Source: Cornus controversa
Taxonomy: Eukaryota; Streptophyta; Magnoliopsida; Cornales; Cornaceae
Length of the DNA: 64,000 nt
NCBI GenBank assembly: GCA_026545225.1
Contig: CM048847.1
Location: 11,030,501 to 11,094,500 of the forward strand
Reading direction: 5' to 3'
This document shows positions 10,640-20,488 of this stretch, in pieces; the first letter of the stretch is position 1; every line of letters starts with the position of its first letter. A model generated the notes under the pieces. The model saw nothing but the letters and a program-made list of their open reading frames with translations, had not been told where the DNA came from and did no database searches. The position numbers and the translations under genes are program-made.

Positions 10640-11580
10640 TCGTCAATTCACTACCCTAACTAAAGTACAATCCCATTTTTGAGATGTCTTCCATCAACTT
10701 CCACTATCGGATGGCAATGTTTGCCAAAATACCATGTGATTTTCTGCTCAAGGCATCAACAACCATATTAGCTTTTCCTGGGTGATACTGAAGATCAAAA
10801 TTGTAGTCTTCCATATACTCCACCCCACCTCCTTTGTCTCATGTTAAAGTCCTTCTGCGTGAAAAGATACTTTAAGCTCTTATGATCAAAGAAAGCATCT
10901 AAACTTTTTTTGAATACATTCTTTGGCCTTTCCTAGTTTATCACCGCTTCAATCTTAGAAGTGTCCACTGAAACTCCTCCTTTTGACACCACGTGTCGTA
11001 GGAACTTTACTTCCATTAGCCAAAATTAACATTTTTCTTCTTTGGCATACAAATGGCGCTCCCTCAAAATCTGCAATACTTTCCTCAAGTAGATCTCATG
11101 CTCCTCCATAGAAGAAGAATACATAAGAATGTCATCCATGAATACCACCACCAATCTATCCAAGTACACATTGAAGACTTGGTTCATTAAGACCATGAAC
11201 GTCATTGATGCATTCGTCAAACGAGATAGCATCACTAAAAACTCATAGTAGCCATATCTAGTTCAAAAATATGTCTTCAAAATGTCCTCTTCCCTTACCC
11301 TCAACTGGTAATACCATGTCTTCGGAATGTCTTCCTCCCTTACCCTCAAAGGATACTTGTTCTTAATCATTGTTTGGTTCAACTTTTAGTAGTATATGCA
11401 TAACCTTAAAGATATGTCTTTCTTCTTAGCAAAGAGGATCGGAGCTCCCTAAGGTGATGTACTTGGTTGTACAAATCCCTTATCTAATAACTCTTGCAAC
11501 TAATCTTTTAACTCCTTCAATTCTGTCAGAGCCATACTGTACGGTGCCATAGAGATAGGCGTGGTACCAGGAGCAAGATC
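10640..11580 (-). pseudogene. Reverse transcriptase/RNase H remnant (E1)
   Basis: Pieces of RT are readable, including [26 protein letters not shown]-like sequence around 11090-11190 with the F-M-D-D catalytic-type motif, the upstream [10 protein letters not shown]-type block and the AP-x-S-M-A-P-type N-terminal segment near 11530. RNase H/connection sequence lies around 10640-10960. Heavily decayed. Confidence 0.8.
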
Positions 11581-11859
11581 AATGTAAATATCATATCTCG
11601 CATCGAAGGCAACTCTGTCAAGTCCCCCGAAAACACGTCTAGGAAGTCACACACAACTAGTGGATACCCTCTATGTATCATAACCTCATCATCCTCGACT
11701 AACAAGTAAGCTAGGAAATACTCAATCCCGTTCTAAGCACTAAAACTAAGTAATGATAGAATGTAGAAATCATCACGCTCTCCTACAAAATATAAGCAAT
11801 CACCCTCAGGTGTGCACACTATCACTCTCCTACAGAGAGAATCAATCATGGCTTTAAAT

Positions 11860-12100
11860 GTAGACAACTAATCCACACGTAAAATGACATCAAAAGTGCT
11901 CATATCTAGTACCATAAAGTCGAACACTAGTCGACGTCCCGCAACCTCGATCTCGTAAGACCAACACACTCTACCCCCAACAGGTGTATCAATGGATAAT
12001 GGTAACTTTAGTGATGACACCTCAAGCCCCAAGTCACAAGCAAATGCAACATATATAAATGAATCAAATTCTCCTAAATCTATTAACACCTAGCCCATGA
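11860..12100 (-). pseudogene. Aspartic protease remnant (E1)
   Basis: Minus-strand reading gives MLIDLGEFDSFIYVAFACDLGLEV and MSTFDVILRVD, which align with the T1 protease block. It stands between the gag knuckle and RT pieces in the expected order. Decayed. Confidence 0.78.
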
Positions 12101-12269
12101 GTTAAAAACTAAGAAAATACCTCTAACCATTGATGATCCTAACACCTCTTTTGCCTAGGCAAGTGTAAAAACATGACCCTGTGTCTGTTCCCTACTATCC
12201 AGTCCCCTATAAACCTAACTGCTGACTAAAAGTAGGCGTAAACCCTCTCACTGGTCGAGACTCATAAAT

Positions 12270-12443
12270 TCACTGAGTTGGTTGAGGCAGTGGCAATGCC
12301 CTAAAGCTAGACTGAATTGTGGCAGCCTGCACGGAACTCTGATGAGACCTCGAATCACTTTGTGTACTCTACCTATGAGGGTAGTTAGCCCTAACCTGTC
12401 CGAGCTGACAGCAATGGAAGCACGTCCGCTCCCCCACTGATAC
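12270..12443 (-). pseudogene. gag nucleocapsid remnant (E1), left of nested LTR B
   Basis: Minus-strand reading shows a zinc-knuckle-like RTCFHCCQLGQVRANYPHR and a Gln/Ser-rich tail. The remainder of gag resumes at 19354 on the other side of LTR B. This shows that LTR B landed inside gag. Confidence 0.75.
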
Positions 12444-13159
12444 AGTAGAGACCGGAACCAAATTTGACTAGTTTTTAAAATAATTTCATCATTTTTGCTA
12501 TAAATGTGTTTTGAATGATGTTTTGAGAGTTTTGAGAGTGGAAAACATGTTATAAGGTTTTTGAAAGTTTTCAAAATATTTGGAGAAGTTTGACTTTTTG
12601 GTCAAATAAGGGCTCGGGATGAGGTCTAGTGGGCTCGGGAATCTGAAAAATTTTTGAAAAATAATTATTTTTTATTTTGAGTGTAATGAAATTTTTAGAG
12701 AGTAGAGGAAGTGATTTCAAGACCAACGAAGTTTTCAAAATCGAAAACAGAGTCCGGGAAGGTACGTTAAGTGGCCCGGGGGAAAAATAATCATTTCGCG
12801 CCCCTAGGAGTGGAATAAATATCTGTAAGGACCAGAATTATTTTGACCGGTTCTGGGCGATTTTGACCGGATTAAATTTTTTTTCGGATTGATTAAATCC
12901 CGGAAAGGGTGTGGATATATTTCCATACAAGTGGAAGGTGTATGTATATGTATATATATATATATATCTAAATATATATATACATAGTGCCTATATTTAT
13001 ATTAAATTATAAATATATGGTGGGCTCATATGCAATTTTAAAGAAATGTGGGTGCATATACATGATTGTAGGTAGATGTGGGAAAACACATGGGATACAT
13101 GTATTGTGTGGTATATATAAATATTATATATATATATATATATAATATGTGGACCAAAA

Positions 13160-14480
13160 TAAAGAGAAGGAAGAGACCAAGTGTGGTCTCGGCTGGGAAA
13201 GAAGAAAAGAGAAGAAAAAGAAAAGAAAAGAGAAAAAAAGAAAAAGAAAAGAAAAGAAAAGGAAAAGAAGAGGGAAAAGAGAAATCGGAGAGAGAGAGAG
13301 AAGCCGAGGAAGGAGATCGGGGAAAGAGAGAGAGAGGCCGCGACGGCGGCAGGTGGGATCGGTCCCGGCGGCCTTAGCAGCGGCGGCGGGGGCCGTCTCC
13401 GGCAGTGGAGCTTGCGGATTGGAGGAGGTGCGCGTGGTGGCTCGGTTCGGCCGAGCTGTTCGCGAAGGGGGTTCTCACGGCTGGGTTTTCGGTTGGTTCC
13501 GGTGACTCTAGCAGCGGCGATGGTGGTGTTTTCGGCAGTGGGTTCGGACGGCGGTATGGGGCTGTGTTTGGTCCGATTTTGGGGCTGAACTCGGCTGAGT
13601 TCGGCTTGACTCGACTGTAGCAGTTTGACAGGGCAACGGTGGTCGCGATAGTGGCCGTTCTGGCGTGGTTGTGGCTGGGCACGGCTGGGTCTGTTCACGG
13701 CTGTAGTGGCTAGCCGTGATGGTGCCGATGGGACTGACTGGCTTGAGTCGTTGGGTCCGTTGAGGTGAGTCAATTGGGTCCAATTGTTTCAAAAAAATTT
13801 GGTGGGCGTGAAAGATGGATTTGTTTCCATTTTTTTTTTGGGGTAGTTGAGGTTTCGGATGGTGTCTCGGCCCGACCATGGTGGTGGCTGAAGATGGGTT
13901 CTTTGCTGGTGAGGTTGGTTCAGCTTGAGTGGGTTTTTGGGTGGCTGGAATTGGCTGCTGAAAGTTGTAGGGACTGTTGGGTGCTCGCTATTGGGTCTGG
14001 TAGAGGCTGTTTGTGGTTGTTTGAGGATGCACATGGTGGTTCATGTGGCGTGGACTACTTGGGTTCATGTTGGGTTTTGATTGCGGTTGGTTCTGAGTTC
14101 AGTTTGGTGGCGCGGGGAGGTCATGGTAGCAGCCATAGATGACATTGGCTGGGTTGTGCGTGTGGATTATACTTGGCCGAATCTCTTCAGCATCAATGGT
14201 TGGGCTATGGTTCTCGATTGAGTCTTGGGGTGAGGCTCGGTTGTGTGTAGTGATGGTGGCTCACAGTTTTGGGCTTAGTGGTGAGCAGTTTGGTTCAGCC
14301 ATGGTGCGTTGATGGATTATTGGACTACCATATTTAAAATGGTCTAACATTGGAGATTAAAAGGAAGCGAAGTGGTCCGATAGATTGTTCGTGTGGACTT
14401 CGACATAGGACTGAATCGGGCTTGGAAACAGGCCGATTTGCAAGCACGGACCGGTGAAAGCGGGACTTAAGGTAAGTTGA
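13160..14480 (+). other. GA-rich then GC-rich block inside solo LTR A
   Basis: A purine run (about 13160-13330, mostly GAAAAG-like) passes into a CpG-rich stretch (13330-13620) and then a G/T-rich stretch. It ends near a splice-donor-like AAGGTAAGTTG at about 14469. Long open frames exist on both strands, but they are compositional (Lys/Arg/Glu-rich, or Pro/Ser-rich on the other strand), with no recognisable domain. By position it lies just downstream of the TATA-rich region, so it may be the transcribed leader of this LTR family. Its origin is unknown. Confidence 0.55.
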
Positions 14481-14635
14481 TTCTTGCCTCTATCTCTTAC
14501 GTGTATTTTATTTACGTTGAGTAATTTACATATGTCTTAATTTGATCATATGTGGTATGTGTATATACATGTATGTATAGGTGCTTATATATATGTGGGT
14601 ATAGGTGGATGTTGTACATACATGGGATGTGAGAG

Positions 14636-14687
<52 letters not shown>

Positions 14688-15582
14688 TATGTGTGTGGTT
14701 TGGGGAGTGATGGCACGTTTAAATTAAATCGCCTATTTGCATTGTGATATACATGTATATATAGATTAAAGTCTATGAAAAGTATGCTAAATAATATCTG
14801 TTTAGCTACGTGTTGTCTTGTATGCATATGTGGTTCTTATGCATGATGTTCAGTATATATATATATATATATGTGATTACATATATGGTTGCAGTGATAG
14901 AAATGTATGTTAAGTATTAATGTAACTTTTGGCGGGCATTTGCAAAGCATGACTATGATATGCTAGGTGTCTATATGTTCTTATTACATATGTGGGTGAC
15001 GTAATATATATGTGTTTATATATTGTGATTGGAATGCATGTTAGCTACTTGTAGTGAATATATGCATTGAATGAGAGCATGATCGTATTTATGCTAGTAT
15101 ACGTGCATATAGGACTGATATGCAGGATGTGACACATATACGTGTTTATATGTGGGAATGTGGATATGAGATGCATGCTAACTGTCTTTATATATCGAAT
15201 GTATGCATTGGTTATAGCATGATAAAAATGTGCTGAAGTTGAAGTGTTTTGCATATATGAGGTATTATGCGGGTTTTGAACATGTATGTGCTATATGTGT
15301 TGGAATGTGACGAGAAGCATGCTAAATACTTCTTTTTAGTATTCATAAGCATGGGTTGACGCATGAAAATATTATGCTATGTATATATGCATCTATATTG
15401 CATATCTGGGAGGGAAATGACACATATGTGGTTATATGTGGGTTTATGTGGAGATGAAATACAGGCTATGTACTTTTAACTAGCTTAGGCATTGTGAGAC
15501 ATGAACATTGAATGTTTGGTAGTTATATGTTCGAAATGCATATATGGTGCCATTGTGAGGAAACGGAGAAGTGTGGTTGAGT

Positions 15583-15935
15583 AACCTAGAGTAGGTCAAT
15601 ACTCGGTTGTGGTTGTGGTCATAAAGTGGGCAAGTCACCCAGAGTAGGTCAATACTCGGTCACGGTGAGGGCACTGGAGTGGTTACGTCATCTTGGAGTA
15701 GGTAAATATTCGGTGACGGTGGTCTACTCACCTTGGAGTAGGTAAATACTCGGTGGGGATTCCAAAAAGATGCCCAATCACTTTGGAGTAGGTAAATACT
15801 CAATGATTGTGGTTTACTCACCTTGGAGTAGGTAAATACTCGGTGAGAATTCTAAACAGGGGCCAAGTCATCTTGGAGTAGGTAAATACTCGGTGACGGT
15901 GGTCTATCCACCTTGGAGTAGGTAAATACTCGATG
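15583..15935 (+). repeat. Hairpin array with GAGTA-GGTAAA-TACTC core (LTR A)
   Basis: Eight units of about 36-60 bp, each containing GAGTAGGTAAATACTC or the variant GAGTAGGTCAATACTC. The core has five-base arms (GAGTA/TACTC). Outer arms also pair and change together between units, for example CTCACC with GGTGAG, AATCA with TGATT, and GTCA with TGAC. The same array exists on the other strand in the E2 LTRs. Confidence 0.85.
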
Positions 15936-16796
15936 GCGGAGTTGGAATGGTGTGGGAAAGGTCTCGGTTACATGATTTGGTCAAGAATCATGTTAAGGTT
16001 TTGGGTTGAGTCCAAAAGAGAGACAAGTGCGTGAATTTGCTCACATTACCTATTGTGAAGCATGTTATGTGATTAACGCATCCTTATATATATATATATA
16101 TATATATACGTTGCTTGTGAATGGACATGACATATGTTGGATGTTTATTGCTTTTGAGCAGGTTGTACAGTTTAAATGCATCTTCATTGCATTTGAGATT
16201 TCTACTTGTTGAGTAGGAGATGTGGTGATAGATTTACATTGTTTATGTAAATGCTTAGACATATATGTTCTATATACATATTGATGCTGAATGTTTACAG
16301 CTTTCAAGCATATTGAAAATAATTTCTAAAATCATGTGTAGTGGATTTTGTATGTTCATATGTGCTAGAGTAGCCATATACATCGTTGGTTCATGCATGC
16401 TAGGTAGAGCATGGTCTTAAATATTGTGATATATTTAAGTGCATATATATTTTTGAGAATATGTGAGGATCGACCTGCTGCAGCAGTGATAGTATGGTTC
16501 TACATACCTTGTTGGGCCTTTGAGCTCACCCCCTCCCAGGTTTTGCAAGTATTGCTGATTTCAAAGTCAGTTAGAGGGATCGGTAGTCCCAGTTGCAGAG
16601 GTAGTAAGTAGATTCCTTAGAATCTAATATATGTCCAGGGTAGTGGATAGATAGATGCTTTACAATTGGATTAAATAAAGCGATTATGTTGATTCAGTCC
16701 TTCAATTGTATTTATTCATGTGATGTATGTATATAATACGGACATTCAAGGACTGAGATATGTATTTTTGACTGTATTATGCATGTTGTAGAAATG

Positions 16797-16880
16797 TTGG
16801 GGGGGACACGTGCCCAGAAGTGTCCATTTTTATTGTTAGATATAAATGCTGGGGGGGACATGTGCCCAGAAGTGTCCATA
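16797..16880 (+). repeat. Two-copy direct repeat with inverted arms
   Basis: Two copies of a piece with seven G residues followed by ACACGTGCCCAGAAGTGTCC (second copy ACATGTGCCC...), about 55 bp apart. Each can fold GGACAC against GTGTCC. The first copy contains CACGTG, a plant G-box-like hexamer. It lies near the 3' end of solo LTR A. Confidence 0.75.
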
Positions 16881-19353
16881 TGAATTGTAAAGCAGGTATA
16901 ACATGCCAGGAGCTGATTATTTAGAATGGGTCATGCCCGATTTTCGTGAAAATAATAGGAAATTGAGGTGGCATGATCAGGTGATGGTTATGTCATGAGG
17001 GCGATCTCACGGAGTTCACACCTCGGTTTCTAAGCCTCGGGAACTGGGGCGTGACAATATCCCATGGGTCTGAGATATTCATTTCTACAGATATTTCTCT
17101 CTCTCTAAACTCATTCACTTCATCTCTCTCCATTCTCTATAGATTTTAGGCAAGCTGGAGTATGATTTGAAGGTAGCCGGAGGAGGAAAATGTGCAGAGG
17201 ACGTCAAGGGCTTCGGTTTGAACCAAACAAAGTCCACGTTTCATGAAGTTAAAAAAAATGGGATTTTTAAAAATGGATTTCCAAGCTTAAGATTTGAGGT
17301 AGGGGTGTCTTCTCCTCCCTTTTCATCGATTCTCTAGGATCTTTTGTGATTTATGGTAGTGTTAGCATGGTTTAGGAAGGTAGAAGGTCTTGTCTTGATT
17401 TCCCTTCATGTTTCAACAAGCTAAGCATATTTCTTGTATGATGTATGTGATGTATATGAAGCGTGTTAGTCCTATGCATGTTAAAAAATTGAGTTTTTGT
17501 GGTTATATATGAGATGTATGAGGTATGTGACATGTATAAATGTTATACATGAATAATTGTGTGCTTGACATGCTATTTATGGCTTGATGATGTCTTTCAC
17601 ATGTTATAACTATTGGTTGAGAAGCATGAGGTTCATTAGGATTACCTTAAACCATGACTTGAATTATGTGAATTAAATGCCATATGTAAAAAATGCATCA
17701 AAAGAGTGATTTTCCATGCTAATGCATTTGGTGATTGTTGTTGATGAAAATGCATGCAATGTTATGCCTATGTTGTGATTTCTTAGCATTGGTTGATCTT
17801 GGTGGAAAGTGGAATGATTGTTGGAAATAGAATGAGTATTAAGAAAATTGGACTATAAGCATGGATGCACACAGAAGGTGTGATGAGCTAATATTTCCAA
17901 TTGGTGAAAAATAGACTCCTCTCCTTCAATTGGTAGTCTTCAATTGATGAGGAACCATAGTGAAAATCTTGAGGTTAACGAGTGTCAACATGTGATAATC
18001 TTGGTGGTAGTGAAAATCTTGAGGTTGACGAATTTCAACATGTGATAATCTTGGTGGTGGTGAAAATCTGGAATTATAAGGTTGAAAGGTTACATCATGA
18101 TACTTTGAAATTTGTAAGATTAAGTAGTTGAGTTAGTGGATTCATGTAGAGGATTTGGTTGCAAAATTCAAAACGCGTGTTGCGTGGTTTGTGGTTGTGA
18201 ATGGTTACATGTATACTTTCTAATTGTTACGTTTTACCTCATTGATGACATGAGTGTCCGAGCATGCCATGTAGCGTAAGGATAACATGATGCATATCAT
18301 ATAGGTCAGCGTCGAGTCGATGCTTAGGTGGGTTTGGTCATCTCTACTGAGCCACCGTGGTGCTTACCCCTTTCTCCCCAAACATTTTTATAAGTTAGGT
18401 ACCAATGGGAGACAAAGCATGATTAGCTCAATGGACCTTGTTGAGTTCCTTTTTGGACTTTTCAACCTTTGAGATGTAAATAGATGTCCATGTCGATTTG
18501 TGGCATGTGGAATATGTTAATGATGTTATATTTATATTTGATTCATGTTGATATACTCTAGTTTCAAGTGTAATGATCATATATAGATCATATGTGATTT
18601 ATGAGTTTTGAATGAAAGAAGTTGGTTTTAATTCCACTATGTATAAATTCTTAGATATGATTGTTGGAGATGTGGATTCATGCTTAAAATGATGTTTGAT
18701 GATGTTTTTATCATTTGTACATGTTATAGATGATGTTTGATGATTTTTAGGCCTTCTGGAGGAGTTTTGGACCCTAAAAGTTGAGAATTTTGACCCCCGG
18801 ACAATAGGTTTTGATACTTGCGATGATACATGTTCGATGCATCGTAGCTTCGATGCATCTAACTCCACAGTTTGATGCATCGAAGTTACTATTCACAACA
18901 TTCTCCAAAATCTGCTCAAATTTGAATCGGGCATAACTTCTTCATTTTTAATCAAAATTGAGTGTGATTTCTTTTTTAAATTGAGTATTTCTAAATCCTC
19001 TATCCAATGGTGAGGTTTTCAATTTCAATTTCCAGTCACACGTGGAGTTGAGCTTTAAAAATTTAGGAGTTATGTAATTGTGGCTTAATGTAGAGCTCTT
19101 TGAGGTTGGTTTTGGTTGAGGTTGAGTTAGCACATACATGTGTAAGAAAAGAGTTAAGCTTCCATAGTATTTGAGAGTAAAGAGAGTATATAAGGGATTA
19201 ACGGATGAGTTCACCTTCGATTTCTGGAGGATGGTAATCAGGGTGTGACAACTGGGTATCACAGCGTGATATCAAGTGGAGATTGTGGTTAGGGTATGGA
19301 TGATAAATGTGAGTCACCCTTGGTTTTCAAAGAACAGAAATTGGGATGTGACA

Positions 19354-20250
19354 TATACTGCTAGCATTGGTGTCACAACTTGCCTCGGAGGGCACTAATA
19401 TCTGTAATAGCTAGTCAATGAAGGCATTAGGCGAGCCTACTACTGCCACTAAGAATGCGACACGTTCTCTCTATGCCTCTTCCTCCCTTGATTACTTGAA
19501 GATGCCCCGTCACCTTTCGCTTGATTCTTAAAGTCCCATATCATTTAGGTATCTCTATTGTATTCCTCTACCACCAATGTTCTATCAAGTACCTCAACAT
19601 ATGTCTTCAAGCCTAGAATCGACACCTTCTTTCTGATAGAGGCCTTAATCCCCTTCATAAATTTCTTCACCCTCAATTCTTCGCCATTCACCATCTCCGA
19701 TGCAAAACGAGCCAAGGATGTGAATTGGTCTCATACCCCATAACGTCCAAATCCCCCTGAACTAGGTCCATGAACTCTTGCCTCATTCGGTCCTTCAATA
19801 AAGCCAGAAAGAACTTGTCAAAGAAAAGCCGTTTGAACATTTCCCATTCCATAGTTTCGGTGTTATGGGTGTTCCTAATAAAATGCCACCATCTATCCGC
19901 TTCCCCTTGCAAGTGAAGCACCGCCACTCCAACCCTTAAGTCCTCATCGATTGCTAGGACAACCAAGAACTTATAGGTTTGGTCTATCTAACCCTCCGCC
20001 GCTCACAGATTACATCCACCTGCAAATGTAAGTAGTTTAAACTTTATGTACTCTTTCATTGCCACCATTTTTTAACTCAGGACAACCCTAGGTTGCTCTT
20101 GAACTTTCTCTTCTTGATCTTCTCTTGTGATTTGTTTCATGTATCTACCATGTCTCGCATGAACTGTGCTCCATCAATTGGCTCCTATGGAGCATCAACG
20201 CCTCTACCTTACACTCTTCTTACTGGCATCTTACTATACACATATCAAGG
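19354..20250 (-). pseudogene. gag capsid remnant (E1), right of nested LTR B
   Basis: The minus-strand segment includes VLAIDEDLRVGVAVLHLQGE, ADRWWHFIRNTHNTETMEWE, FFDKFFLALLKDRMRQEFMD and LVQGDLDVMGYE, which align with the gag of T1 and E2. The initiating region lies near 20230. Decayed. Confidence 0.85.
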
Positions 20251-20473
20251 AAATTCAATACCAAGCATAGACATACACATACAACTCTAATCATGCTCAC
20301 ACAGCACCATACCAATTCAATCTATAATTAGCATATTATAGAAACATAAGCAAGTAATCATGTTTCACATAAGCAATTTATAATTTCAAGTCAAATCTTT
20401 ATGCTCAAATCCTTAACCTCAAATGAACAAATAAACAAATTTCACCCTTCGTCCTTAGGTATTCAAACCTAAT

Positions 20474-20488
20474 GTTTTAATACCACGC
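20474..20488 (-). other. Primer-binding site of E1
   Basis: On the minus strand, GCGTGGTATTAAAAC directly follows the LTR end (GTGACA) and aligns with TGGTATCAGAGC of T1. The following leader (ATTAGGTTTGAATACCTAAGG) matches the T1 leader, confirming its identity. Confidence 0.8.

Larger units (their letters stand above)
12824..17056 (+). mobile_element. Solo LTR 'A', 4.2 kb, target duplication ATATC
   Basis: Starts TGTAAGGACCAG and ends GGGGCGTGACA. It is flanked on both sides by ATATC (12819-12823 and 17057-17061), a perfect five-base target duplication, and the host LTR B reads on across it. At about 4.23 kb it is far longer than its kin here (2.3-2.7 kb). It contains a TA-rich stretch (12946-12985 and 13125-13145), a GA-rich and then GC-rich block (13160-14480), a hairpin array (15583-15935), a duplicated GGACA/TGTCC piece (16797-16880) and the standard 3' end. 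Confidence 0.9.
12444..19353 (+). mobile_element. Solo LTR 'B', Tekay-type, itself split by LTR A
   Basis: Starts AGTAGAGACCGG (kin start TGTAGAGACC) and ends GGGATGTGACA. It is flanked by GATAC (12439-12443) and TATAC (19354-19358), a five-base target duplication with one mismatch. Its own length without LTR A is about 2.7 kb, like the E2 LTR. It has GATGCATC-type palindromes at about 18805-18880, a twice-repeated GTTGACGAATTTCAAC-type unit at about 17950-18075, and an embedded primer-binding-site-like GGGTATCACAGC at 19254-19265, about 90 bp before its end. No internal coding region remains, so it is a solo LTR. Confidence 0.82.

Noticed and set aside
13078-13879. Long overlapping open frames on both strands (Lys/Arg/Glu-rich one way, Pro/Ser/Thr-rich the other)
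   Set aside because: They follow base composition of the GA- and GC-rich block. No domain, no consistent start, and all lie inside a solo LTR.
15583-15935. CRISPR-like look: conserved 16-mer at regular spacing
   Set aside because: The intervals are related to each other rather than unique spacers, the setting is a plant retroelement LTR, and no cas genes exist.
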